The notes: a model not told the origin generated them from the sequence alone. 32,954 nt of DNA from Rhodospirillaceae bacterium (GCA_020638595.1 JACKIG010000039.1:1-32954); one strand, 5' to 3'; positions 1 through 7,866 are shown, counted from the first letter of the stretch. Program-made: numbers and translations.

Positions 1-2959
1 AGGCGATATGCGTCGGATAGTCATTGGGCGTATCGGCACCGAAGCGATGCTGGCACTTCCAGCCATGCATCTGGGCGAGCGCCATCGCCTGGTGCTGGCG
101 CAGGATGTGGCCGGCGAAGCGATTGGAATAGGTGCCCGTCAGGCGCTCGGCGTCGGTTGGGGCGTAGACCTCCCGCCAGGCCTGCTTGAAGGGCTGCACG
201 ATCTCCAGCACCTCAAGCCGGTCGCGCCAAGCCAGTGCGGCCGACGGATCACCGTGCAGCGGGTGCCACAGGGACATGCGCGCGCCGGCGACGTCGACGG
301 GTACGCCGGTCACGGTCTCGAACCGCCCGTTTCGCCAGAGGCCCGCGGTTGAGCCGCCGCAGGCCAGGTCGGCGCGCCAGATCAGGCTGCGGCATGCGGG
401 GCCGATGAAGACGTGCTCGACATAGCGGACGCGCCAATCGTCGGCCGCAAGGCATCGGTCCGTAAGATAGCCGCGCTCGATGCGCCGGAGCTGATCGCCG
501 AGGTCGGCCGTTGCCTCCTTGACCAGCGCCCTGGCGACCTTGACGGCATCCGGGTCGGCCTCGCGCATCGCCTTCGACGGCGATTTCGCGGTTTTGCCGT
601 CGCCGTTGCGCCAGGACAGCGCCAGTCGCTTTGGACCGTCGAAGGCGATCACCGCAGCGCCGTCACCAACGGCGATCCCGGCCACATTGCGCTCATCGAA
701 GCCATGGGTGGGCACGATCAGCTCGTCCAGATCGGCGCGCGACAGGTGGGCATCCTCGGCCGCCTTGTTCAAGGCCGCATCGATCTTCGCCTTCACCTTC
801 GGATAGCGTACGCGCGCAGCGATGCGCGACAGCCAGACGGCCCCGGCACCGTCGTCAAGATTGCTGAGTGCCCAGAGACAGGCGTTGCCCAGGCGCTCGA
901 ACTTCATGCCGTGGCCCGGAACGCTGACGAAGCAGCGCAACGCAAGGTCGGTCAATGGCTTGGCCACGGTCGCCGCCGGCCAGTCCGCCGCCATCCAGAC
1001 CAGGCCGATGATGGGCAGCTGGTCGGCATCCTCCAGCTCTTGGTGAGTCAACGCCCAGCCGAGGGTCGATTTCGGTTCGTAGGGCCGATAGGCATTGAGC
1101 ATGGCAATGGCGGCTGTCATCGCCGTTGCCGCATCATTGCCGACGATGCCGCGGGCTTGCTTGCGCCAGCGTGCCGAGGGGCGCGTGCCCTTCACCGTCG
1201 ATACCGCAAATGTCTCAAGCCGGCCCAGAACCGTCCTGTCCCGAGACGGAAGCCTTTCGTAGAAGGCCAGGCGGTCGACAAAGTATGCCGTCCGATCGGT
1301 GAAGCGCTCCGCCAACTCCATCGAGATCCGCAGATGCGAGTATTCGGCCGCGGCCTGCGGGTTCGTGAAGATCGCTCCGGGCCCGGGATCCTTCAGGCCG
1401 TCCAAGGCCTGGCGTCGGGATCGCGCAAACTCCGTCCGGCAATCGACAATCCGGTGAAGGAATTGAATGTCATCGTCAGGCACGATGCCCGCGCGCAGAG
1501 CCCGCCATATGGTCAGGACGTAGTTGGCGAGATTGCCATTGGGATTGTTGTAGGGGATGACCATCACTTCCTGCATGTTGTCAGGCTTGTGCGGATAGAC
1601 CTCAAGCGGACCCATGTGATCGGCAGCCTCCCGGCGGGACTGCTCCGCAGCGATCACGGCGTCGCGCGCGGCTGCCACCTTCTTGAGTACTTCCCAAGGA
1701 GGCGGGGGCACGACGGCTTCGGCGGCCGTTTTGGGCGAAACGGCCTTCTCAAGTATCTGCAGGGCTTTCCTGTAGTTGGCCCGAATCTGGCTCGGCGCCG
1801 CCCTCATTTGCTGGACAGCGGCCAGCACTCTTGGCATGTCGGCCGAAACCGACGCCGCAATCCGCTTGAAGAGCGTCAGATCGATGGGCGGGGCGCACCC
1901 CATTGCCGCATCGTCGACATGCAGCTCGATCAATTCGGCGGCCTCGTCTTCAGTGAAGATAGTCTTTTGTTTAACAATATCTGCTAACAAGTACTTCCAC
2001 GGGACTCGCTGGAACATCTCCAGACTTAGGGCAAACAGCGGGCTGAATGCACGCCCGTAATACCGGCCTCCCGGCCGGTTACTGTTGACATGAATGTCAC
2101 GTCTGATGGTCCTGGACAGGCGATCGACCCGAAGGATCGCGAGGACAGCGGCGTTGCGCAGCTCCGGGGACGCGTCGAGCACCGCCTTCTTCGTCGCCGC
2201 GAAGCTGGGGCTCTCCGCTCTGGGGGCAACGAAACTGCTGATTACAAGCGTGGCGACATAGGGACCGAGTATAGGACCCGCCTCGATCCGCAGTTCGTCC
2301 GCGATGCTGGCTGCTTCCGCCCTGGCGTCGCGAGCGTCCATTAGGAATTGAGATCTATGCGTCGGCCGGCCGATGATCCTGCAGATTTCGATAAGCAAAG
2401 GAATCGCGCGCATTCTGGATAGCGCGCTGGTGTTCGGAAGGCTTTCGATATAGTCCGCCATGTCCGTCAAGTATCGAACATAATTGGCGTGCGGCCGTAG
2501 CTCTCTTGCCGCCTTCACCATCGACATTATTTCGAGCAAGAATGTTGCGGGCCGCCGGAAGGCTGGTATCTCGAAGAAACCCTCCACGTCGGTCCCGAGC
2601 AGGACGGCGGCATCCGCACTCCCAAGGCTCGCCCGCGGACTGCGCTGAAATTCGTACAGGATCTGGGCGACCTTTCTCCACTCAACCGTCTCGCTGCTCG
2701 ACTCGGCGGCGGCCATTCGGGAATGCAGCACAAACGACCGCGCGATGATGTCGCCACGGACCGATGGCTTCGCGTCGTCGATGAGGGCCGCTGACGGACA
2801 GCTATCGCGGAATGGCCCGCGTGGAAGGCCGTCGTGGGGCAGTGGGTCGTCCAGAAAGGCGTCGAGCAGGGGCGACCCGGTATCGCGCAGCGCCAGGTCC
2901 AGGGGCTTCGTCAGCAGTTCTTCCAGCCGGCTGTCGCGGCGGCGCCCGAACCCGAACAT
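1..2959 (-). CDS. DUF4132 (MolR/YehI-like) protein, C-terminus beyond window edge
   Basis: Large open frame from ATG 2959 to the left edge, about 986 codons with no stop; the stop lies outside. The N-terminal 800 or so residues look alpha-helical, with no domain I recognise. Near the edge is the DUF4132 core: QPFKQAWREVY (196-164), then YSNRFAGHILRQHQ (from 130) and MHGWKCQ, which I know from the MolR/YehI family of E. coli. That family's function is unknown; the old link to molybdate regulation is weak. The ribosome binding site AAGGGGGGA lies in the last codons of the upstream gene, whose stop is 6 nt before this ATG, so the two are probably co-transcribed and translationally coupled. Codons are less GC-biased than in the core genes to the right (for example the stretch around 1960-1990), which hints at transfer. 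The domain is confident; the role is open. Confidence 0.85.
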   Translation of the reverse strand, partial: MFGFGRRRDSRLEELLTKPLDLALRDTGSPLLDAFLDDPLPHDGLPRGPFRDSCPSAALIDDAKPSVRGDIIARSFVLHSRMAAAESSSETVEWRKVAQILYEFQRSPRASLGSADAAVLLGTDVEGFFEIPAFRRPATFLLEIMSMVKAARELRPHANYVRYLTDMADYIESLPNTSALSRMRAIPLLIEICRIIGRPTHRSQFLMDARDARAEAASIADELRIEAGPILGPYVATLVISSFVAPRAESPSFAATKKAVLDASPELRNAAVLAILRVDRLSRTIRRDIHVNSNRPGGRYYGRAFSPLFALSLEMFQRVPWKYLLADIVKQKTIFTEDEAAELIELHVDDAAMGCAPPIDLTLFKRIAASVSADMPRVLAAVQQMRAAPSQIRANYRKALQILEKAVSPKTAAEAVVPPPPWEVLKKVAAARDAVIAAEQSRREAADHMGPLEVYPHKPDNMQEVMVIPYNNPNGNLANYVLTIWRALRAGIVPDDDIQFLHRIVDCRTEFARSRRQALDGLKDPGPGAIFTNPQAAAEYSHLRISMELAERFTDRTAYFVDRLAFYERLPSRDRTVLGRLETFAVSTVKGTRPSARWRKQARGIVGNDAATAMTAAIAMLNAYRPYEPKSTLGWALTHQELEDADQLPIIGLVWMAADWPAATVAKPLTDLALRCFVSVPGHGMKFERLGNACLWALSNLDDGAGAVWLSRIAARVRYPKVKAKIDAALNKAAEDAHLSRADLDELIVPTHGFDERNVAGIAVGDGAAVIAFDGPKRLALSWRNGDGKTAKSPSKAMREADPDAVKVARALVKEATADLGDQLRRIERGYLTDRCLAADDWRVRYVEHVFIGPACRSLIWRADLACGGSTAGLWRNGRFETVTGVPVDVAGARMSLWHPLHGDPSAALAWRDRLEVLEIVQPFKQAWREVYAPTDAERLTGTYSNRFAGHILRQHQAMALAQMHGWKCQHRFGADTPNDYPTHIA

Positions 2960-2965
2960 CGGCGG

Positions 2966-3400
2966 CTATCCCCCCTTCAGAGGCAGCAGGCGCAGGAAGA
3001 CCGCCGCATTCACCTCCTGAAGCCGGATCGGCTCGGTGGTCGTGCGGATCTGGCGGTCGTTGACCAGGAACAGGAAGCGGCCTTGCTCAAAGGCCTCCAC
3101 CGCTTCCGCCAGCGCTTTGTCGATCCCTGTGGGGTTGGCCAGGCGCGCCGCCGGCGCGGCGAACCCGCGGGCGATCGTGGGCGGGCTGTTGAGCACCTGC
3201 TCGGTCGTCGATGTGCGCCCCGAGACCATGGCCTGCATGGCGTCTTCCGATCTCTCCAGCTCCCGCTCGATGCGGAAGCGGATCAGGTCGATCGCGGTGA
3301 TCTCAGCCTCTGCAAACTCCAGTGGCGATCGTTCCACCCTGGCGGCACCGGGGGTGAGAGCGCCATAGCTCTCGTCGAACACCTGAACACGCCTTTGCAT
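2966..3400 (-). CDS. Unknown 144-residue protein with C-terminal Gly-Gly, upstream partner of DUF4132 gene
   Basis: Start ATG 3400 has a strong ribosome binding site (AAGGAAGGGG) just upstream. There is no signal peptide or membrane segment. A helical stretch near residues 30-50 (ITAIDLIRFRIERELER) is followed by a Ser/Thr/Pro-rich linker. A more ordered C-terminal part follows, with probable strands FLFLVNDRQI and AVFLRLLPLKGG, ending exactly in Gly-Gly. I cannot name the family. The tail recalls ubiquitin-fold proteins such as ubiquitin or MoaD, but the final Lys-Gly-Gly codons also supply the purine-rich ribosome binding site of the DUF4132 gene 6 nt downstream, so translation alone could explain the glycines. 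The tight spacing suggests that the two products act together. Confidence that it is a real gene is good; the function is unknown. Confidence 0.75.
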   Translation of the reverse strand: MQRRVQVFDESYGALTPGAARVERSPLEFAEAEITAIDLIRFRIERELERSEDAMQAMVSGRTSTTEQVLNSPPTIARGFAAPAARLANPTGIDKALAEAVEAFEQGRFLFLVNDRQIRTTTEPIRLQEVNAAVFLRLLPLKGG

Positions 3401-3487
3401 GGGTGCCCCTTCCTTGGCGTCGCATCGTGCCGTCTCCTGGAACCGATAGTGCGGTCAGCAAGGTGGGGACCGCGGGCGACGAAATGC

Positions 3488-3500
3488 GGGGGGGGGGGGG
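3488..3500. repeat. Homopolymer of 13 G
   Basis: An uninterrupted run of G on the plus strand (C on the coding strand of the downstream pair), 88 bp upstream of the ATG at 3400. Tracts of this length are prone to slippage. In the promoter or leader of the DUF4132 pair it could change expression; it could also be a length error in the assembly. Confidence 0.9.
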
Positions 3501-3618
3501 AGCTCTCGGCGGCCGCATGTCCTGGCCGGCCGGCAGGGCAGGTATCTCTGATCCCGCGCCAAGGCTGCGCGCGAGACGGCCCCGGTGTCGCCGCTGTGGC
3601 CGGTCTAGCACGCCAAGG

Positions 3619-3633
3619 TTACTGTTGGCTTAA
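3619..3633. promoter_or_regulatory. Weak CtrA-like box in an AT-rich patch
   Basis: TTAC-N7-TTAA, one mismatch from the CtrA consensus TTAA-N7-TTAA. It overlaps a 9-base direct repeat, ACTGTTGGC (3621-3629) and ACTGTTCGC (3633-3641), spaced 12 bp. It lies about 220 bp upstream of the 144-residue gene. One such one-mismatch box is roughly what chance would give in 33 kb of this composition, so this is only a candidate. Confidence 0.2.
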
Positions 3634-3748
3634 CTGTTCGCCTTTACCGTGTCTGCGTCGCGACCACGGGTCGGGTGAGGGCGAGGGTGCCGGCGAGCAC
3701 TCCGCCCAGGAGCCGTTGGGATGCTGGTCCCGTCGCGGGCAATGCGGT

Positions 3749-3788
3749 CGGCCGGGCAGGCCCCTTGCTTTCGGGTCCTGCCCGGCCG
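3749..3788 (-). terminator. 12-bp inverted repeat after alcohol dehydrogenase gene
   Basis: CGGCCGGGCAGG (3749-3760) pairs perfectly with CCTGCCCGGCCG (3777-3788) across a 16-nt loop. It lies 13 bp past the dehydrogenase stop. There is no U-tract, but its position and strength suit transcription termination. Confidence 0.6.
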
Positions 3789-3801
3789 GAGTTCGACGAT
3801 C

Positions 3802-4836
3802 TCAGGGCTTCACCATGACCTTGATGGACTCGCGATCGTTCATCGCCCGGTAGCCGTCCGGGACCCCATCAAGGCCGACCGTCCGGTCGAAGACACGGCC
3901 GGGGTCGATGCGCCCTTCAAGAACATCCGGCAGCAGCTCCTCGATATAGGCCCGCACCGGTGCGGGGCCGCCCCCGACAACGACGTTCTTGAAGAACAGC
4001 GGTCCGGCCGACGGGACGGTCTCGTAGTGCGGAACGCCGACGCGGCCAATTGCGCCACCTGCGCGCGCGATGCCGACAGCCGTATTCATGGCCTGGTCGG
4101 TACCGACGCATTCCAGCACGGCATGGGCCCCGAGCCCGCCCGTCAGGTCGAGCACGCGGGCGATCGCGTCCTCGCCACGGCCGGTCACGATGTCCGTGGC
4201 GCCGAAGTCGCGTGCCAGTGCGATCCGGTCCGGATGCCGCCCAAGAAGGATGATCTGCTCGGCACCCAGACGCTTGGCGGCAATCACGCCGCACAGACCA
4301 ACCGCGCCGTCGCCAATCACCGCCGCGATCTTGCCGGGTGCGACACGGGCGACGACAGCCGCATGATGGCCGGTGCCCATCACGTCGGACAGCGTCAGCA
4401 GCGACGGCATCAACGGATCCTCCGGGCTGACCGGCAGAACGAACAATGTTCCGTCCGCCTGCGGTATCCGCAGAGCTTCCGCCTGTGCCCCTTCCATGCC
4501 GCCGTTTCCGAAGAAGCCGCCATGCAGACAGGCTGTGTGCAGGTGCTCGTGACAGAAGACGCAGGTCCCGTCGGAGAAGGCGAAGGGCATGACGACAAGG
4601 TCGCCTTTCTTGAGCGTCTGCACCTCGGACCCGATGTCCTCGACGATGCCGATCGCCTCATGGCCCATGCGCTGGGCGTCCTCGCCCTCGGTTCTCAAAT
4701 TGTAGGGCCAAAGGTCGCTGCCGCAGACGCAGGCGCGCGTCACGCGCAGGAGAGCATCGGTCGGTTCCTTGATCTGCGAGTCCGGCACGGTCTCGATGCG
4801 AACGTCGCGAGGGCCATGCATGACAGTCGCGCGCAT
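3802..4836 (-). CDS. Zinc-dependent alcohol dehydrogenase family protein (MDR)
   Basis: 344 residues, normal for medium-chain dehydrogenase/reductases, which oxidise alcohols or reduce aldehydes with NAD(P) in the cytoplasm. The N-terminal catalytic domain has Cys38 (CVCGSD) and GHE at 58-60 for the catalytic zinc. The structural-zinc lobe is unusual: Cys92, Cys95 and Cys103 are present, but His98 stands where the third Cys usually is. The Rossmann motif GDGAVG lies near residue 175. The start is ATG 4836. It is 45 bp downstream of the cupin stop on the same strand, so probably one operon transcribed away from the LysR gene. The true substrate cannot be read from sequence. The subfamily with a CxFC...HTxC lobe followed by GGFFG is common as a generic oxidoreductase in proteobacterial stress or detoxification clusters. 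Confidence 0.88.
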   Translation of the reverse strand: MRATVMHGPRDVRIETVPDSQIKEPTDALLRVTRACVCGSDLWPYNLRTEGEDAQRMGHEAIGIVEDIGSEVQTLKKGDLVVMPFAFSDGTCVFCHEHLHTACLHGGFFGNGGMEGAQAEALRIPQADGTLFVLPVSPEDPLMPSLLTLSDVMGTGHHAAVVARVAPGKIAAVIGDGAVGLCGVIAAKRLGAEQIILLGRHPDRIALARDFGATDIVTGRGEDAIARVLDLTGGLGAHAVLECVGTDQAMNTAVGIARAGGAIGRVGVPHYETVPSAGPLFFKNVVVGGGPAPVRAYIEELLPDVLEGRIDPGRVFDRTVGLDGVPDGYRAMNDRESIKVMVKP

Positions 4837-4881
4837 GTGCTTTTCCTTCTCTTGTGTCGTCAGGCGTCGGGCTGAGCCCGG

Positions 4882-5277
4882 TTAGCCGCCGTATTGCTCG
4901 TCGGAGACCGGCTCCAGCCAGTCGACGACCTTGCCGTCCAGGACCTCCTGAATGGCGATGTGGGTCATGGCGCAGTCGCGAGAGGCGCCGTGCCAGTGCT
5001 TTTCGCCCGGTGGGAACCAGACGACATCGCCGGGGCGGATTTCCTCAATCGCGCCACCCCAGCGCTGGACGCGCCCCACGCCGGCCGAAACGATCAGGGT
5101 CTGGCCGAGGGGGTGGGTGTGCCAAGCTGTCCGGGCGCCGGGTTCGAATGTCACGCTGGCCCCCTGAACGCGCTCCGGGGCGAAGGCGTTGAAGAGCGGG
5201 TCTATCCGAACCGCACCGGTGAACCAGTCGCTCGGTCCTTTGGCCGAAGGCTTCGAGCCTGTTCGCGTGATCTCCAT
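4882..5277 (-). CDS. Small cupin protein, hydroxynitrile-lyase-like metal site
   Basis: 131 residues from ATG 5277, which has GGAAGGGA upstream. The frame stays open to 5409, but that longer start would run through the divergent promoter and has no site of its own. It is a single cupin barrel. Motif 1 is WHTHPLGQT, with His53, His55 and Gln59; motif 2 is PGDVVWFPPGEKHWHG, with His94 and His96. As I recall, His53/His55/Gln59/His94 are the manganese ligands of the 131-residue cupin hydroxynitrile lyase of Granulicella, so the metal site looks intact. Such cupins are widespread beside LysR regulators, dehydrogenases and carboxymuconolactone-decarboxylase-like genes, and most have unknown substrates. 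The neighbouring dehydrogenase is the likely operon partner. Metal binding is well supported; lyase activity is only a possibility. Confidence 0.85.
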   Translation of the reverse strand: MEITRTGSKPSAKGPSDWFTGAVRIDPLFNAFAPERVQGASVTFEPGARTAWHTHPLGQTLIVSAGVGRVQRWGGAIEEIRPGDVVWFPPGEKHWHGASRDCAMTHIAIQEVLDGKVVDWLEPVSDEQYGG

Positions 5278-5408
5278 CGTCCATCCCTTCCCATTGTGTC
5301 CGTCCCGTTCGAGGGGTACCGGGAGCGGTTGTCGGGTGAGATCTGGGGAGTCCCCCACCCCGGGATTAGACGATGGAGATTGCATGAACTGTTGAGTAGG
5401 ATTCATCA
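5278..5408. promoter_or_regulatory. Divergent promoter region of LysR gene and cupin/dehydrogenase operon
   Basis: 131 bp between divergent starts, the usual place for LysR-type autoregulation and target control. It contains the short dyad GGGGAGTCCCC (about 5345-5355) and an AT-richer segment (5365-5408) next to the regulator start. On the minus strand TCTAAT near 5367-5372 could be a -10 element, but no good -35 pairs with it. Operators are inferred from layout only. Confidence 0.5.
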
Positions 5409-6299
5409 ATGATCCAGAATTTGAATGAGCTGCAAGCAGTCCTCGCCGTCGCGCGGGAGGGCAGCTTTACCAAGGCCGCCGCCAAGCTGGGGGTGACACC
5501 GTCAGCCCTGAGCCACACGATCAAAGGGCTGGAACACCGGCTTGGCCTGAGGCTGCTGTCGCGCACCACGCGAAATGTCGCGCCGACCGAGGCCGGACAG
5601 CGGATGATCCGCCGGATCGGTCCGCATTTCGAGGAGATCGAAGCCGAGCTTCAGGCCTTGAGCGCGTTGCGGGACAAGCCCGCCGGGACCATCAGGATCA
5701 CCTGCATCGACTATGTCATCGAGACGATTTTCCGACGCAAGCTGCGCACCTTCCTGCAAGAATACCCGGAAATCAGGGTGGAACTGGCCATCGACTACGG
5801 CCTGACCAATATCGTTGAGCAGCGTTTCGACGCCGGGGTGCGGATCGGCGAAGCGATCGGCAAGGACATGATCGCGGTGCGGATCGGGCCTGACTGGCGC
5901 TTTGCCGTGGTGGGGGCACCCGCCTATTTCGCGCGACGCTCACCCCCGTCGATCCCGCAGGAACTGACCAACCATAGCTGCATCAATCATCGCCTGACGA
6001 CGGCAGGCGGCCTCTATGCGTGGGAATTCGAGAAGAACGGCCGGGAGCTGAATGTCCGCGTCGATGGGCAGCTAACGTTCAACAGCGTCATCCCCGTGGT
6101 GCACGCCGCGGTCGACGGCATGGGTCTGGCGTATGTTCCCGAAGAGCTTGCCATGCCTTATTTGCAGGACGGACGCCTGCGGGAAGTCCTCGCCGACTGG
6201 TGTCCCACTCTGCAAGGCTACCATCTCTACTATCCCAACCGGCGGCAGGCCTTGCCGGCATTCTCCCTGCTGGTCGACGCGCTCAGGTACCGGGCCTGA
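5409..6299 (+). CDS. LysR-family transcriptional regulator
   Basis: 296 residues, typical of LysR-type regulators. The N-terminal winged helix-turn-helix spans about residues 3-62, with the recognition region GSFTKAAAKLGVTPSALS. It is followed by the linker helix and a substrate-binding domain of two alpha/beta lobes (about 90-290). The ATG at 5409 gives the standard short N-terminus (MIQNLNELQAVL). It is divergent from the cupin/dehydrogenase operon, so that operon is its most likely target, controlled by an effector that could be the substrate of those enzymes. The family normally binds as a tetramer to T-N11-A dyads in the shared intergenic region. A hairpin about 80 bp past the stop may terminate it. 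The effector is unknown. Confidence 0.92.
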   Translation: MIQNLNELQAVLAVAREGSFTKAAAKLGVTPSALSHTIKGLEHRLGLRLLSRTTRNVAPTEAGQRMIRRIGPHFEEIEAELQALSALRDKPAGTIRITCIDYVIETIFRRKLRTFLQEYPEIRVELAIDYGLTNIVEQRFDAGVRIGEAIGKDMIAVRIGPDWRFAVVGAPAYFARRSPPSIPQELTNHSCINHRLTTAGGLYAWEFEKNGRELNVRVDGQLTFNSVIPVVHAAVDGMGLAYVPEELAMPYLQDGRLREVLADWCPTLQGYHLYYPNRRQALPAFSLLVDALRYRA

Positions 6300-6376
6300 G
6301 CGCAGACGCCTGCTGTCCGATGGGCAGATGTCGGCACCCGGCGACAGCCGCCGACGCACCCTAGCCGCAGCCGGAT

Positions 6377-6396
6377 GCGCGCACTAAGGTGCGCGC
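6377..6396 (+). terminator. 8-bp hairpin between LysR gene and upp
   Basis: GCGCGCAC and GTGCGCGC form a perfect 8-bp stem with a 4-nt TAAG loop. It lies 77 bp past the LysR stop and 33 bp before upp. There is no T-run; it could end the LysR transcript or sit in the upp leader. Confidence 0.45.
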
Positions 6397-6429
6397 CAGC
6401 CAAGGCCCAGCCGGGGAGTGCCCGCCGAC

Positions 6430-7080
6430 ATGCAGCCCAGTCACAGCTTTCCCAATCTCACCGTCGTCGATCATCCGCTGATCCAGCACAAGCTGACGCA
6501 TATGCGCAATCGCGGGCGGTCGACCAACGGGTTCCGGCGGCTGTTGAAGGAGATCTCGCTGCTGATGGGCTTCGAGATCACCCGCGACCTGCCGCTGGCC
6601 AAGACGACCATCGAGACGCCGCTGGAGGAGATGGAGGCGCCGGTACTGGCCGGGCGCAAGGTGGCGCTGGTGGCGATCCTGCGCGCCGGGCTGGGGATGG
6701 TGGAAGGGCTGCAGGAGCTGATCCCCTCGGCCCGCGAAGGGCATATCGGGCTGTTCCGCGACCCCGCCACCAAGATGCCGGTGGAATACCTGGTGAAGCT
6801 GCCGGACCCGAAGGACCGCATGTTCCTGCTGGTCGACCCGATGCTGGCCACCGGGAATTCGGCCGTTCATGCCGTCGACGTGCTGAAGCGCCACGGCGTG
6901 CCGGCCAACCTGATCCGCTTCGTCGGCCTTGTCGCAGCACCCGAGGGCGTGGAGACGATGCTGAAGGCGCATCCCGACGTGGCGGTCTATGTCGCCGCCT
7001 TGGATCGCCAGCTGAACGACCACGCCTATATCCTGCCCGGGCTGGGCGATGCGGGCGATCGGCTCTACGGCACCAAATAG
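6430..7080 (+). CDS. upp: Uracil phosphoribosyltransferase
   Basis: 216 residues (E. coli Upp has 208). The enzyme makes UMP from uracil and PRPP in pyrimidine salvage. Visible are the PRPP loop DPMLATGNSA (residues 136-145), the flexible region around AILRAGLGM, and the C-terminal uracil-binding segment ILPGLGDAGDRLYGT. ATG 6430 is preferred because CGGGGAG lies 11-17 nt upstream; an in-frame GTG at 6418 would abut that site directly and is unlikely. It stands alone on the plus strand with hairpins on both sides, so it is probably monocistronic. No pyrimidine-responsive leader could be identified. Confidence 0.95.
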   Translation: MQPSHSFPNLTVVDHPLIQHKLTHMRNRGRSTNGFRRLLKEISLLMGFEITRDLPLAKTTIETPLEEMEAPVLAGRKVALVAILRAGLGMVEGLQELIPSAREGHIGLFRDPATKMPVEYLVKLPDPKDRMFLLVDPMLATGNSAVHAVDVLKRHGVPANLIRFVGLVAAPEGVETMLKAHPDVAVYVAALDRQLNDHAYILPGLGDAGDRLYGTK

Positions 7081-7085
7081 CGCAT

Positions 7086-7106
7086 GCCCGCCATACACCG
7101 GCGGGC
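7086..7106 (+). terminator. Hairpin after upp
   Basis: GCCCGCC (7086-7092) pairs with GGCGGGC (7100-7106), 7-nt loop, starting 6 bp after the upp stop and followed by the pyrimidine-rich CTTGACTTCTGTT. A plausible intrinsic terminator with a weak U-tract. Confidence 0.6.
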
Positions 7107-7149
7107 CTTGACTTCTGTTGCATCGCAGCAAGATCATTGAAGATGCAGT

Positions 7150-7169
7150 GCACCCGGCTGCTCGGGTGC
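7150..7169 (+). other. 7-bp hairpin in leader of DUF2889 gene
   Basis: GCACCCG (7150-7156) and CGGGTGC (7163-7169) form a perfect stem with a 6-nt loop, 26 bp before the DUF2889 start. It could be part of the leader or a second terminator after upp. Confidence 0.4.
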
Positions 7170-7195
7170 GCCCGTCGTTCGGGGATTGAGAGGCG

Positions 7196-7789
7196 ATGCC
7201 GCTGTCGGCGCCGGCCCAACGGGACCACATCCACACCCGCACCGTGGAATGCCGGGGATACCGGCGCGAAGACGGCCTGTGGGACATCGAAGGCCATCTG
7301 GTGGACGTGAAGAGCTATCCGTTCCCCAATGCCTTCCGCGGCACCATCGAGGCGGGGGAACCGCTGCACGACATGTGGCTGCGCCTGACGGTGACAGACC
7401 AGCTGGAGATCGTGCGGTCCGAGGCGGTGATCGACCACCATCCCTACGACATCTGCCCGCTGATCGCCCCGAACTTCAAACGGCTGGAAGGCCTGAAGAT
7501 CGGTCCCGGCTTCACCCGCAAGGTGAAGACGCTGCTGGGCGGCGTGCAGGGCTGCACCCACTTGGTGGAACTGGTCGGGCCGGTGGCGACCACGGCGTTC
7601 CAGACCGTCTATCCCATCCTGGCGCGCCAGAGGGGCGAGCTGCCGCACACCCACGGCCGGGCGGAAAGCCGACATCGGCCATCGCTGCTGAACAGCTGCC
7701 ACGCCTATGCCGAGGATGGCGAGGTCGTGCGCCGCCATTGGCCCGATCACTATACGGGCAGCCGCAGCACGGTCGAGGCGGCGGAGTAG
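7196..7789 (+). CDS. DUF2889 domain-containing protein
   Basis: 197 residues. The whole sequence fits DUF2889: an opening HTRTVECRGYRREDGLWDIEGHL-type stretch, then VDVKSYPF and the Cys/His-rich middle part (HHPYDICPLIAP, GCTHLVELVGP). The family is common in proteobacteria and has no established function; the conserved His and Cys residues suggest a metal or ligand site, which is my inference. There is no signal peptide, so it is probably cytosolic. ATG 7196 follows GGGGATTGAGAGG. It is separated from upp by two hairpins, so it is probably its own unit. The C-terminal third is less conserved in what I recall of the family. Confidence 0.85.
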   Translation: MPLSAPAQRDHIHTRTVECRGYRREDGLWDIEGHLVDVKSYPFPNAFRGTIEAGEPLHDMWLRLTVTDQLEIVRSEAVIDHHPYDICPLIAPNFKRLEGLKIGPGFTRKVKTLLGGVQGCTHLVELVGPVATTAFQTVYPILARQRGELPHTHGRAESRHRPSLLNSCHAYAEDGEVVRRHWPDHYTGSRSTVEAAE

Positions 7790-7866
7790 GCACGGCCGAA
7801 AGGCCGATCGCCGAACGGTAGCGGATGGACCCGAGTCAAGAGTCCCGGGGAAATAAATAATTCTCC

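Larger units (their letters stand above)
3401..3801. other. Intergenic region between alcohol dehydrogenase and the DUF4132 pair
   Basis: About 400 bp without a convincing gene. It should carry the promoter of the 144-residue/DUF4132 pair and the terminator of the dehydrogenase gene, both on the minus strand. It contains a 13-G run, a locally AT-rich patch (3617-3650) with the repeat ACTGTTGGC/ACTGTTCGC, and a 12-bp inverted repeat next to the dehydrogenase stop. I saw no tRNA, and the short plus-strand frames here have no gene-like composition. Confidence 0.6.

Noticed and set aside
413..1987. Long plus-strand open frame opposite the DUF4132 gene
   Set aside because: Arg/Gly/Asp-rich composition, no recognisable motif, and it mirrors the codon structure of the minus-strand gene, which carries the conserved DUF4132 motifs.
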